From Cacconaster sp045599325 (GTDB taxonomy: Bacteria; Bacteroidota; Bacteroidia; Bacteroidales; UBA932), in NCBI GenBank assembly GCA_045599325.1, contig JAZRVT010000005.1, positions 1 through 64,000 of the forward strand: a stretch of DNA of 64,000 nucleotides. The letters run 5' to 3'. The notes under the pieces are model-generated. The model worked only from the letters and a program-made list of their open reading frames with translations, was not told where the DNA came from and did not search any database. The first letter of the stretch is position 1, and every line of letters begins with the position of its first letter. Shown one piece after another: positions 17,357-26,448 of the stretch. Both the position numbers and the translations under genes were made by a program.

Positions 17357-19204
17357 ATGGGCGTATATCAGCAGGACCGCAAGACAGTGCTCACCATTGC
17401 AATCATCATTGCATTCCTGGTGATGGGCATCCGCCTGTTCAACGTACAGATCATCAACAAGGAGTACAGCCTCTCATCGGACAACAACGCGCTCAAGTAC
17501 GAGACACGCTACCCTGCCCGCGGACGTATCCTCGACCGCAACGGCGAGACGATAGTCGACAACAAGATCACATACGACATAATGGTCACTCCTCACGACG
17601 TGAAGGAGTTCGACACCCTCGCGTTCTGCAGGATCTTCGACCTCGACACGGGGTTCGTCCACGAGAAGTTCAGGGAATACAGGATGTACCGCAGCCGTAT
17701 CGGCTACCAGACCCTCACTTTCAAGAAGCAGGTCTCCAACGAGCAGTACAATAAGTTCATCGAGAAGAGTTTCCTCTTCGAAGGCTTCTCGGGAGTGCTC
17801 CGCACCTCCAGGACCTACCCGAAGAATGCCGGAGGCAACATTCTGGGATACATCTCGGAAGTGGATCCTGCATACCTTGAGAAACATCCCGAATACCGCA
17901 GCGGCGACTATGTGGGCAAGACCGGCATAGAGGAATCCTACGAAGAGATACTCCGAGGCGAGAAGGGCTACAACATCTACCTCCGCGACGCGCACAACCG
18001 CATACAGGAACGCTACAAGGACGGAGAGTTCGACAAGGAGGCCATCCCCGGCAAGGATGTGATGACAACACTCGACGCAGACCTCCAGGCATACGGGGAG
18101 AAGCTCATGAAGAACAAGGTCGGCTCCCTGGTCGCCATCGAACCATCCACAGGAGAGATTCTGACAATGGTCTCCAGTCCGGGAATCGACGTGAGCCAGT
18201 TGTCCGACATCAGCACCCACTACAAGGACCTTGTCCGCGACCCGTACAAGCCGATGTTCAACCGCGCAGTGATGTCGCCGCAGCCGCCGGGATCGGTCTT
18301 CAAGCTGGTCAACGGCCTCATCGGACTGCAGGAGGGTGTGCTCAAACCGTCCACGACATATCCGTGCCACAGGGGCTACGTCATCGGCAACCTCAGGGTC
18401 GGCTGCCACGGCCACCCGAGTCCGCTGGACCTCTACCACTCCATAATGATGTCGTGCAACGCATATTACTGCTATGTATTCCGGTCTATAATCGACAACC
18501 CGCACTACGGTTCGGTCCGCGAGGGATTCGAGGCGTGGAAGGAATATACCGAGAGCTTCGGGTTCGGCAGGAAGCTGGGCACCGATATCCCCGGCGAGCT
18601 GGGAGGGACGATGCCTACCGCAGAGCGCTACGACAAGATACACGGCAAGAACCGATGGAAATCCCTCTCCATCATCTCTCTTTCTATCGGACAGGGAGAG
18701 ATCGGATGCACGCCGCTCCACCTCGCAAACCTCGCCGCAACAATCGCAAACCGCGGCTACTATTACATACCGCACCTCCAGAAGGACACTCCTGAGCTCC
18801 CGATCGACGCGAGGTTCAAGGAACGCCAGTACACCAAGGTCGACACCACCCACTTCACCGATGTGGTCAAGGGAATGTATATGGCCGTCAACGGGGGGCC
18901 GGGCGGCACAGCCCGCGTGGCTCAGATTCCGGGAGTCGAGGTCTGCGGAAAGACCGGCACCGCGCAGAACCCTCACGGCGACGACCACTCTGTCTTCATC
19001 TGCTTCGCCCCGAAGGACGACCCGAAGATTGCGGTGGTGGCATATGTGGAGAACGGCGGTTTCGGAGCGACCTGGGCCTGTCCTGTCGCGTCGCTTCTCG
19101 TCGAGAAATATCTCTGCGGCGAAATCAGCCCGCAGCGCAAATACCTTGAAGACAGAGTGGTCAGCACAAGCCTGCTCTGGAAAGTCAGAGTCAGGAAGAA
19201 ATAG
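17357..19204 (+). CDS. mrdA: Penicillin-binding protein 2 (elongasome transpeptidase)
   Basis: A 615-residue class B PBP that cross-links side-wall peptidoglycan with RodA. It has one N-terminal membrane helix, a pedestal/dimerisation domain (RGRILDRNGETIVDN near residue 53) and a transpeptidase domain. The active-site motifs are SVFK (Ser313, Lys316), SCN (366-368) and KTGT (532-535). It begins one base after mreD and is followed two bases later by rodA. Confidence 0.95.
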   Translation: MGVYQQDRKTVLTIAIIIAFLVMGIRLFNVQIINKEYSLSSDNNALKYETRYPARGRILDRNGETIVDNKITYDIMVTPHDVKEFDTLAFCRIFDLDTGFVHEKFREYRMYRSRIGYQTLTFKKQVSNEQYNKFIEKSFLFEGFSGVLRTSRTYPKNAGGNILGYISEVDPAYLEKHPEYRSGDYVGKTGIEESYEEILRGEKGYNIYLRDAHNRIQERYKDGEFDKEAIPGKDVMTTLDADLQAYGEKLMKNKVGSLVAIEPSTGEILTMVSSPGIDVSQLSDISTHYKDLVRDPYKPMFNRAVMSPQPPGSVFKLVNGLIGLQEGVLKPSTTYPCHRGYVIGNLRVGCHGHPSPLDLYHSIMMSCNAYYCYVFRSIIDNPHYGSVREGFEAWKEYTESFGFGRKLGTDIPGELGGTMPTAERYDKIHGKNRWKSLSIISLSIGQGEIGCTPLHLANLAATIANRGYYYIPHLQKDTPELPIDARFKERQYTKVDTTHFTDVVKGMYMAVNGGPGGTARVAQIPGVEVCGKTGTAQNPHGDDHSVFICFAPKDDPKIAVVAYVENGGFGATWACPVASLLVEKYLCGEISPQRKYLEDRVVSTSLLWKVRVRKK

Positions 19205-19206
19205 CT

Positions 19207-20643
19207 ATGATGGGCATCAAATACAAGAAGATTGACTTTGTGACTCTGTGCTGCTACCTGGTGCTGGTCATATTCGGCTGGATGAACATCTTTTCATCCT
19301 CTGCCGGAGAGAGCGGCTTCGTCTGGAGCATCAGCTCCAAATATGTGATGGACCTCATCTGGGTGGCATCCTCGCTTATCATCGGAGCCATCATCATCTT
19401 CGCGATACCGCCGAGGGCATACTCAGCCGTGGCCTGGCCGCTGTACATACTCATTGTCTTCCTGCTTGTTGCGGTGGCTTTCGTGGGCGTGGAGGTCAAC
19501 GGTTCCAAATCCTGGTTCGCGATAGGGCCGTTCAGGCTCCAGCCGGCCGAATTCTCTAAGATATCCACCGCGCTTGCGATAGCATACCTGCTTGACAAGC
19601 GTGAGATAAAGTTCAGTCTGTCGGGCAGGAACAATATCAGGGACCTGCTTTCCATCGCTGCAGTCCTTGTGGTCCCGATGTTTGCCATCCTGCTTGAGAA
19701 GGAGACAGGCTCCGCCCTGGTCTACCTGGGGTTCCTGCTGGTCTTCTACCGCGAGGGAATGAGCGGATGGGTGCTGATCCTCGGCCTCCTCGCCATCCTC
19801 TTCTTTATCCTGACACTGGTGATGTCGCCGTGGGCGACACTGCTCATACTCATAGGGCTCCTGGGATGCCTCGGTTCCTTCGGCTCGCGCAAGCTGCACA
19901 TAGGCGGTCCGATAACGGTGATCACGGTGCTCCTGCTGGCCTTCTTCCCGAGACTTTACAATATCGAGGGCTTCGGCCTCATCCACCGTTTCGAACCGGA
20001 AGTGTGGGTGGCGCTTCTCTCCCTTCCTCCTGTGATTTTCTTCACGCTCAGAAGCCTCATCCGAAGGCAGACGCTCCTTCGCAACGTCCTGCTCGGCTAT
20101 CTGCTCGGCATCTGCCTCATATTCTCCGTGCAGTTTGTGTTCGACAACGTGCTCAAGGACCACCAGCGCGCCCGCATCGAGGTACTGCTCGGCATCAGGG
20201 AGGACCCGAAAGGTGTCGGCTACAACGTGAACCAGTCCCTCATTGCCATCGGGTCCGGAGGACTTGCCGGCAAGGGCTTTCTCCAGGGGACCCAGACCCG
20301 CTTCGACTTCGTCCCGGAGCAGAGCACAGACTTCATCTTCTGCACCATCGGCGAAGAGTGGGGCTTCTTCGGTTCGCTGCTGGTGCTCTCGCTCTATCTT
20401 ACGATGATCCTGCGGATACTGAACAACTCCGAGAAACAGAAGGACAAGTTCAACCGCATATTCGGATACTGTACGGCCTCGTGCCTGCTGATGCACGTGA
20501 TGATCAACATATCGATGACAATAGGCCTGATGCCTGTGATCGGCATCCCGCTGCCGCTGCTGAGCTACGGAGGATCCTCGCTATGGGCCTTCACCATAAT
20601 GATATTCATCTACCTGAGGCTTGACCTTGAAAGATGGAAATAG
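19207..20643 (+). CDS. rodA: Rod shape-determining protein RodA (SEDS peptidoglycan glycosyltransferase)
   Basis: A 478-residue polytopic SEDS-family polymerase that works with PBP2. The family features are VEVNGSKSWFAIGPFRLQP AEFSK near residue 98, the conserved glycine-rich GSGGLAGKGFLQGTQ, then FVPEQSTDFIFCTIGEEWGF and the final PLLSYGGSS motif. It is longer than E. coli RodA because of an extra hydrophobic stretch in the middle (about 190-300), common in Bacteroidetes homologues. It is the last gene of the mre operon. GcvP follows 33 bases later. Confidence 0.95.
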   Translation: MMGIKYKKIDFVTLCCYLVLVIFGWMNIFSSSAGESGFVWSISSKYVMDLIWVASSLIIGAIIIFAIPPRAYSAVAWPLYILIVFLLVAVAFVGVEVNGSKSWFAIGPFRLQPAEFSKISTALAIAYLLDKREIKFSLSGRNNIRDLLSIAAVLVVPMFAILLEKETGSALVYLGFLLVFYREGMSGWVLILGLLAILFFILTLVMSPWATLLILIGLLGCLGSFGSRKLHIGGPITVITVLLLAFFPRLYNIEGFGLIHRFEPEVWVALLSLPPVIFFTLRSLIRRQTLLRNVLLGYLLGICLIFSVQFVFDNVLKDHQRARIEVLLGIREDPKGVGYNVNQSLIAIGSGGLAGKGFLQGTQTRFDFVPEQSTDFIFCTIGEEWGFFGSLLVLSLYLTMILRILNNSEKQKDKFNRIFGYCTASCLLMHVMINISMTIGLMPVIGIPLPLLSYGGSSLWAFTIMIFIYLRLDLERWK

Positions 20644-20676
20644 AGAAACACAATAATTAAAAATCCCATACACGCT

Positions 20677-23490
20677 ATGCCACTTAATTTCGCTGACAGA
20701 CACAATGGTCCGAGGGACTGTGAGCAGGAAGAGATGCTCAAGGTCCTGGGTGTCGGGACTCTCGATGAGCTCATCGGCCAGACCGTTCCAAATGACATTC
20801 TGCTCAAGGAACCTCTGAAACTTGACCCTGCAATGAGCGAGCACGACTACACTGTGCGCCTCAAACAGATTGCAGCTCTCAACAAGAATTTCCGCTCTAT
20901 GATCGGAATGGGCTTCTACGGAACTGCATCCCCTGCAGTCATCACACGCAACATCTTTGAGAACCCCTGCTGGTACACATCCTACACCCCTTATCAGGCG
21001 GAAATCTCACAGGGCAGACTTGAGGCCCTGATCAACTTCCAGACAATGATCTCCTCGCTGACCGGCTTCAACCTTGCAAACTGCTCGATGCTCGACGATG
21101 CGACAGCAGCAGCCGAGGCGATGAGGATGATGTTCGAACTCCGCAGCCGCGACGCTGTCAAGGCAGGCAGGAATGTGATCTTCGTAGACCGCAATATCTT
21201 CCCTCAGGTCCTTTCAGTGCTCAAGACCCGCGCTGCAGGTCTCGGCATCGAGATCCGCGAGGGCGACTTCGCTTCATACGAGTTCGAGGAGAAATGCTAC
21301 GGAGCGTTCGTCCAGTATCCTGCCGCTGACGGTGAGGTGCGCGACTACTCCGCATTCTGCGAAAAGGCTCACGCAGCCGGCTGCCTGGTAGCTGCTTACG
21401 CCGACCTGCTCGCACTCGCACTCCTCAAGGAGCCTGCTGCCTGGGGCGCCGACATCGTCTGCGGTTCAGCGCAGCGTTTCGGTCTTCCAATGGGCTTCGG
21501 AGGACCTACCGCCGGCTATATGGCCTGCTCCGACAAGTATAAGAGGAATCTTCCCGGCCGAATCATCGGCATCTCTGTAGACCGCCTCGGCAAGAAGGCT
21601 GTCCGCCTCGCACTCCAGACACGCGAGCAGCACATCAAGAGAGAGAAGGCTACCTCTAATATCTGCACAGCGACCGCACTGATGGCCACTATGACCGGAA
21701 TGTTCGCTGTATGGCACGGCCCGAAGGGCATCACTGAGATCGCTCAGAACGCCTGGGGCTTCGCCCACGCAGTCGCAGCCAAACTGAAGGAATCGGGATA
21801 CAAACTCGCGAGCGACAATTTCTTCGACACCATCAAGGTCGTCGGCGTAGATGCCGCCTCTATCCGCGAGAAGGCTCTCGCAGCAGGTATGAACTTCTAC
21901 TACCCTTGCGGGTCAAGCGTCCAGATCTCCTTCGACGAACTCAGCTGCTGCGAAGAGGCCGCCAGGATCGGCGAAATCTTCGGCTGCAAGCCTGGATGCC
22001 CCGCTATGCCTGAGGCCCCTGCCTTTATGAAGCGCGAAACCCCTATCCTCACTCAGAAGGTATTCAACACATACCACTCAGAGACTGAGATGATGCGCTA
22101 CATCAAGGCGCTCGAACGCCGAGACATCTCCCTGGCCCACTCTATGATTCCGCTGGGAAGCTGCACAATGAAGCTCAACGCTGCCGTCGAGATGATGCCG
22201 CTCTCCTGGAGCGAATTCGGCAACCTGCACCCATATGCACCTGCTGACCAGTGCCGGGGCACTCTCCAGGTCATCAGCGAACTGGAGCACGACCTCGCTG
22301 TCATCACCGGTTTTGACGGCTGCTCACTCCAGCCGAACAGCGGCGCAGCGGGCGAGTATGCAGGCCTTATGACCATCCGCCGCTTCCTCAACGCCAACGG
22401 CGGCAAGGATCGCAACGTGATGATCATCCCTACCTCCGCTCACGGCACCAACCCTGCTTCCGCAGCGATGGCAGGATTCGACATCGTCCTCGTTGGCTGC
22501 GATGACCACGGCAACATCAACGTGGAGGAACTCCGCGAAAAGGCCGATGCAGCAGGCAGCAGCCTCGCAGGTATGATGATCACCTACCCTTCAACCCACG
22601 GCGTGTTCGAAGTCAGGATCCGCGAGATCGTCGACATCATCCACAGCAACGGAGGTCTCCTCTATATGGACGGCGCCAATATGAACGCCCAGGTAGGTCT
22701 GACAAACCCGGGCACCATCGGCGCTGATGTCTGCCACCTCAACCTCCACAAGACCTTCGCGATGCCTCACGGCGGCGGCGGTCCAGGCGTAGGACCTATC
22801 TGCTGCACAGCGGCACTCAAACCTTATCTCCCCGGCCACCCTGTAGTCGGCGAATGCGGCGGCAAGGATATGGACGCAGTCAGCGCAGCTCCATACGGCA
22901 GTCCTCTGCTCCTCCCTATCACCCACGCATACATCAAGATGCTCGGTCCTGACGGTCTCCGCAAGGCATCAGCCATCGCGATCCTCAACGCCAACTATAT
23001 GTCAGCCAAGCTGATGCCTGAGCTGAAGACTCTCTACACAGGCGCAACAGGCCGCGTGGCGCACGAATGCATCATCGACCTCCAGCACTTCCGCGCCGAG
23101 TACGGCGTAGATGCGACCGACGTCGCAAAGCGCCTTATGGACTTCGGTTTCCACGCTCCTACTCTCTCCTTCCCTGTTCACGAGACTCTTATGATCGAAC
23201 CTACTGAGAGCGAGCCGCTTTCCGAACTCGACCGTTTCGTCGATGCACTGAAGACTATCGTCGCAGAATGCGAGGATATCAAGGCCGGCCGCGCTGACGC
23301 AGCCGACAACCCTCTGAAAATGGCGCCTCACACTGCTGACGAGTGCTGCGCTGACACCTGGTCTCATCCTTACGGCCGCGAGCAGGCAGCATTCCCTCTG
23401 GAATGGGTCCGCTACGCAAAGCTCTGGCCTGCTGCATCCCGCGTTGACAACGGATATGGCGACCGCAACCTTGTGACAACAGTTGAATAA
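20677..23490 (+). CDS. gcvP: Glycine dehydrogenase (decarboxylating), P protein
   Basis: A 937-residue PLP enzyme that decarboxylates glycine and passes the aminomethyl group to lipoyl-GcvH. It is the fused form with both halves (P1 about 1-440, P2 about 450-937). The PLP lysine is Lys692 in LHKTFAMPHGGGGPG. GcvT, GcvH and lipoylation genes are not in the window, so the cleavage system is dispersed. There is no room (33 bases) for a glycine riboswitch upstream. It may be transcribed partly by read-through from rodA. Confidence 0.97.
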   Translation: MPLNFADRHNGPRDCEQEEMLKVLGVGTLDELIGQTVPNDILLKEPLKLDPAMSEHDYTVRLKQIAALNKNFRSMIGMGFYGTASPAVITRNIFENPCWYTSYTPYQAEISQGRLEALINFQTMISSLTGFNLANCSMLDDATAAAEAMRMMFELRSRDAVKAGRNVIFVDRNIFPQVLSVLKTRAAGLGIEIREGDFASYEFEEKCYGAFVQYPAADGEVRDYSAFCEKAHAAGCLVAAYADLLALALLKEPAAWGADIVCGSAQRFGLPMGFGGPTAGYMACSDKYKRNLPGRIIGISVDRLGKKAVRLALQTREQHIKREKATSNICTATALMATMTGMFAVWHGPKGITEIAQNAWGFAHAVAAKLKESGYKLASDNFFDTIKVVGVDAASIREKALAAGMNFYYPCGSSVQISFDELSCCEEAARIGEIFGCKPGCPAMPEAPAFMKRETPILTQKVFNTYHSETEMMRYIKALERRDISLAHSMIPLGSCTMKLNAAVEMMPLSWSEFGNLHPYAPADQCRGTLQVISELEHDLAVITGFDGCSLQPNSGAAGEYAGLMTIRRFLNANGGKDRNVMIIPTSAHGTNPASAAMAGFDIVLVGCDDHGNINVEELREKADAAGSSLAGMMITYPSTHGVFEVRIREIVDIIHSNGGLLYMDGANMNAQVGLTNPGTIGADVCHLNLHKTFAMPHGGGGPGVGPICCTAALKPYLPGHPVVGECGGKDMDAVSAAPYGSPLLLPITHAYIKMLGPDGLRKASAIAILNANYMSAKLMPELKTLYTGATGRVAHECIIDLQHFRAEYGVDATDVAKRLMDFGFHAPTLSFPVHETLMIEPTESEPLSELDRFVDALKTIVAECEDIKAGRADAADNPLKMAPHTADECCADTWSHPYGREQAAFPLEWVRYAKLWPAASRVDNGYGDRNLVTTVE

Positions 23491-23506
23491 CCCTTAATCG
23501 ATAAAA

Positions 23507-23956
23507 ATGAAGAAAATCATCCTTACACTTTTTGCAATTGCAGCCCTCGCGGGCTCATCATTCGCCCAGACCAGGGACGCATTCGGTGTGCGCCTCGGCT
23601 ATGGTTCATTCTTCAACGGCGAACTCTCCTACCAGAAGTGCGTCGGCGGCATCAACCGCGTTGAGACTGACCTCGGCATCGACCTTGACGGCGAGAATGT
23701 CGGCGTTACCCTCTCTGCAATCTACCAGTGGCACTGGAACCTCTCAGGCGGCCTCGGCTTCTACATCGGTCCGGGCGCTCAGGCAGATGTCTTCAACAGC
23801 CATTTCGGAATCGGTATCGGCGGACAGCTAGGTCTTGACTATCAGTTCAACGCACCTGTCCAGCTCTCACTCGACGTACGCCCTATGTGGAACTTCATCG
23901 GCCACGTCACCGGCTTCAACTACGGTGCCGCCCTCGGTATCCGCTACGCATTCTGA
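23507..23956 (+). CDS. Small outer-membrane beta-barrel-like protein
   Basis: A 149-residue exported protein with a clear signal peptide (residues 1-21, ending SSFAQ). The mature part alternates polar and aromatic/hydrophobic residues with many glycines and ends in an aromatic residue (GIRYAF), as in small eight-stranded outer-membrane barrels. Function is unknown. It lies 16 bases after gcvP and ends before a strong terminator at 23978-24005. Confidence 0.7.
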   Translation: MKKIILTLFAIAALAGSSFAQTRDAFGVRLGYGSFFNGELSYQKCVGGINRVETDLGIDLDGENVGVTLSAIYQWHWNLSGGLGFYIGPGAQADVFNSHFGIGIGGQLGLDYQFNAPVQLSLDVRPMWNFIGHVTGFNYGAALGIRYAF

Positions 23957-23977
23957 GTCCTGAAAGGACAAGACTGG

Positions 23978-24012
23978 GAGAGGATGGCCTTACGGTCATC
24001 CTCTCTCTTTAT
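23978..24012 (+). terminator. Intrinsic terminator after gcvP and the small outer-membrane protein
   Basis: A 12-bp stem (23978-23989 with 23994-24005; one G-T pair, loop TTAC) is followed by a T-rich run (TCTTTATT). It separates the rightward gcvP unit from the leftward comF gene, whose stop codon lies at 24009. Confidence 0.75.
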
Positions 24013-24746
24013 TCTCCCACGAAGGCCAGAGAGGCGACGTATATCCTGAAGTCGGTAGCCAGGACTGAAGCGCAGGCGGCAAGAGTCGCTCCGGTGGTCA
24101 TCACATCATCCACCAGAAGCACATTCCGCACCCCTTCACGGGCGAGCTCTCCGACGTGGCGGGGGTATGCGGCAAATGCACCTCTGACATTGCGGGCCTT
24201 CGCCCCAGCAGACATCTTTGTCTGGCTCCTTGTGTAGCGGCGCCGGCGGACAAGCTTAGTCTCGAGCGGTTTCCCGAGAGCGTCAGCGATGCCGGATGCT
24301 ATCACTTCCGCCTGGTTGTAACCCCGGCTCCACCGTCTCAGCGGATGGAGCGGCACGGGCACGACTATGTCTATCTCCCTGAACTCCCGGCTCCCGGCGA
24401 GATATCCGCCGAAGAGCCTGCCCATCCTGTAACCGAGCTCCTTCCTGCCGCAGTACTTGATTCCATACTGAATCCTGCGGTACGGGCTCTGCCGGCTGAA
24501 CCTGATGAATGAGGCAGCGGCCTCAACCTCGATTTTCACCGCCATCCGCTCGAACGCCGCATTCTGCTGCCAGTCCCAGAACCAGGTCAGCGGCATCCCG
24601 GCGAAGCATTCAGGGCAGATTTCCTTTTCTTCCAGCCGCAGCGGCCTTCCGCACACAATGCATCTCCTCGGAAAAAAGAGGTCTCTCAACCCCAGGACAG
24701 AAGTCCTTAACCTCCTCACAACCCCATCACAACCAGTCTTTTTCAT
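24009..24746 (-). CDS. ComF-family phosphoribosyltransferase-like protein
   Basis: A 245-residue protein with an N-terminal zinc-ribbon (Cys29, Cys32, Cys44, Cys47) and a C-terminal type I phosphoribosyltransferase fold with the PRPP loop VDDVMTTGAT (212-221). Homologues are called ComF or amidophosphoribosyltransferase-like. ComF takes part in DNA uptake in Firmicutes, but the role in Bacteroidetes is not settled. It follows the acyltransferase gene by 15 bases on the same strand. Confidence 0.85.
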   Translation of the reverse strand: MKKTGCDGVVRRLRTSVLGLRDLFFPRRCIVCGRPLRLEEKEICPECFAGMPLTWFWDWQQNAAFERMAVKIEVEAAASFIRFSRQSPYRRIQYGIKYCGRKELGYRMGRLFGGYLAGSREFREIDIVVPVPLHPLRRWSRGYNQAEVIASGIADALGKPLETKLVRRRRYTRSQTKMSAGAKARNVRGAFAAYPRHVGELAREGVRNVLLVDDVMTTGATLAACASVLATDFRIYVASLAFVGE

Positions 24747-24761
24747 ACAGCTGACAGATTT

Positions 24762-25940
24762 TCAACCCCGCGCCTTTGACAGCCGGCGACGGAGAGGCTC
24801 GTCGTAAAGCTTGAGAGCGGCGAAGGCGAGGACGACGTTGCCGGCCACGAGAGCGACCATCCACGGCCAGCACTCCACCGGTGTCCTCCAGGTCTGAGGG
24901 AACCCTATATAGGCGTAGAAAAGATACATCGTCGGATAGTGAACCGCATAGAGAGGATAAGATATCCCGCCGAGGAACTTGCAGATTGCGGTCGAAGTCC
25001 TGCCGGTTGTCGTTCCCGACGCCCCGATCCAGACAACCACAGGGAACACAAAGAGGACACAGGCGACCTCGTAAAGGCAGTTTATCCAGGTCTTGCCGCC
25101 TCCGAGAGAAGGCATCGCAAGGAGAACGACGATCAGAAGGGTGCATACCCAGAAAGCACCGCGGACCTTCACGGGCTTCAGGACAGGCCTGAAGTCAGAG
25201 TCCTGCCTCTGACGGGCATCACCGTGCATAAGTCTGCAGAGCAGCAGTCCCATCGAGAAAGGCACCAGCATCCGGAGCAGTCCGCCCCAGAAATTGAACC
25301 CGTCGAGAGTCCAGCCAACGCCGATGTTCCCATATCCTACAACATCGGAGACCGCAAACACCGCGAAGCCTGCCGCAAGGACAGAAGTCACAATGGCGAG
25401 TATCCTGGTCGGCAGTTTGCGCAGCACCAGCGCATAGATGACATTGCCGATATATTCGAAGAAAAGGGACCAGTGCGGGCCGTTGAGCGGGAACATCTCC
25501 GCATTACCGCGCACGTCGCCCGCGGCCCCGGGAAATTCAGGAATCATAAACAGATGCAGGAGCACCGCTGTCATAATTGCTGAAACCGCAGCCTTTTCAC
25601 CAGACCAGCCGGTTCCGCCGCCAATCAGGAAAGTGACAAGCCCGAGCACGACGCCGAACACGACCATCGGGTGCAGGCGGACCAGCCTCCTTTTGAAAAA
25701 GCCTCCGATGGACATCCCCTGCCCCTTCGAAGCACTGCGCCATCTGTCATCGTATGCATATCCGACCACGAAACCGGAAAGTATGAAAAAGAAATCGACC
25801 GCCAGGTATCCGTGGCCTATGATCCAGGTATCAGCCGGAAAACATTCATAACAGTGGTAGACGATGACCATCAGCGCAGCGACACCGCGGAGGCCGTCCA
25901 GCAGGTCATACCGTTTCTTCAGGGCGGGAGCCGTATCCAT
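24762..25940 (-). CDS. Membrane acyltransferase (acyltransferase 3 / OatA-NodX family)
   Basis: A 392-residue integral membrane protein with about ten hydrophobic helices. The family signature RYDLLDGLRGVAALMVIVYH occupies residues 10-29, including His29 of the acceptor site, and FFILSGFVVG follows near residue 55. Members transfer acyl groups, usually acetyl, to surface sugars. The target here is unknown. It begins two bases after the smpB stop, so it is part of a leftward smpB-acyltransferase-comF unit with mixed functions. Confidence 0.88.
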   Translation of the reverse strand: MDTAPALKKRYDLLDGLRGVAALMVIVYHCYECFPADTWIIGHGYLAVDFFFILSGFVVGYAYDDRWRSASKGQGMSIGGFFKRRLVRLHPMVVFGVVLGLVTFLIGGGTGWSGEKAAVSAIMTAVLLHLFMIPEFPGAAGDVRGNAEMFPLNGPHWSLFFEYIGNVIYALVLRKLPTRILAIVTSVLAAGFAVFAVSDVVGYGNIGVGWTLDGFNFWGGLLRMLVPFSMGLLLCRLMHGDARQRQDSDFRPVLKPVKVRGAFWVCTLLIVVLLAMPSLGGGKTWINCLYEVACVLFVFPVVVWIGASGTTTGRTSTAICKFLGGISYPLYAVHYPTMYLFYAYIGFPQTWRTPVECWPWMVALVAGNVVLAFAALKLYDEPLRRRLSKARG

Positions 25941-25942
25941 CT

Positions 25943-26389
25943 CTATTCCCCGTATCTTCTGATGTCTTTCTCCTTGATGGATTCGCGCTTGTCGAATTCA
26001 CGCTTTCCGCGTGCGAGAGCGATGTTGAGCTTTGCGTAGCCGTTGTCGGCGATATAGAGCTTTGTGGCCACGATGGTGAGGCCCTTCTCCTTGACGGACC
26101 TCTCGAGACGTTTCAGTTCCCGCCGGGTCAGGAGAAGCTTGCGGTCGCGGCGCGGGTCCTGGCGGCTGAAGGCCGAACCCCACCAGTATTCCGCAACATT
26201 CATATTCTTCACATAGAGTTCGCCGTTCACGAAGTAGCAGTAGCTGTCCACCAAAGACGCCTTCCCCGCACGGATAGACTTGATCTCCGTGCCGTTGAGG
26301 ACAATACCGGCAGTGAAGTGCTCAATGAATTCATACTCGAACCCAGCCTTCTTGTTCTTAATCTCTATTTTGCTCTTTGCCTTGGGCAT
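25943..26389 (-). CDS. smpB: SsrA-binding protein SmpB
   Basis: A 148-residue RNA-binding protein needed with tmRNA for rescue of stalled ribosomes. It has the standard NKKAGFEYEFIEHFTAGIVL N-terminal barrel, the GTEIKSIRAGKASL motif and the basic C-terminal tail (LARGKREFDKRESIKEKD) that enters the ribosomal decoding site. tmRNA itself is not in the window. It is divergent from miaA, with interlocked promoters. Confidence 0.97.
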   Translation of the reverse strand: MPKAKSKIEIKNKKAGFEYEFIEHFTAGIVLNGTEIKSIRAGKASLVDSYCYFVNGELYVKNMNVAEYWWGSAFSRQDPRRDRKLLLTRRELKRLERSVKEKGLTIVATKLYIADNGYAKLNIALARGKREFDKRESIKEKDIRRYGE

Positions 26390-26424
26390 ACCGCACTATG
26401 ATGCACAAACTCTTTAATACGTTA

Positions 26425-26432
26425 CAAAAATA
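26425..26432 (-). promoter_or_regulatory. -7 box (TATTTTTG on minus strand) for smpB
   Basis: CAAAAATA on the plus strand is an exact TAnnTTTG on the minus strand, 35 bases upstream of smpB. It lies only three bases from the miaA -7 box, so polymerase cannot occupy both at once. Confidence 0.5.
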
Positions 26433-26435
26433 GAT

Positions 26436-26443
26436 TAATTTTG
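26436..26443 (+). promoter_or_regulatory. -7 box TAATTTTG for miaA, leaderless position
   Basis: Exact consensus ending five bases before the ATG at 26449. The GTG at 26443, in frame with miaA, overlaps this box and is therefore not a likely start. Confidence 0.6.
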
Positions 26444-26448
26444 TGAAA

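Noticed and set aside
17474..18988. Open frame of 504 codons antisense to the PBP2 gene
   Set aside because: PBP2 on the plus strand has all active-site motifs; the antisense frame has none and arises from G/C-rich third positions.
19423..20496. Open frame of 357 codons antisense to rodA
   Set aside because: Composition (Glu/Asp/Arg/His-rich, no hydrophobic core) shows it to be a shadow of a membrane-protein gene.
20644..20676. Possible glycine riboswitch before gcvP
   Set aside because: Only 33 bases separate rodA and gcvP, far too few for the aptamer, and no hairpin is seen.
26443..26448. GTG start for miaA two codons upstream of the ATG
   Set aside because: It overlaps the last base of the -7 box and so would not be transcribed.
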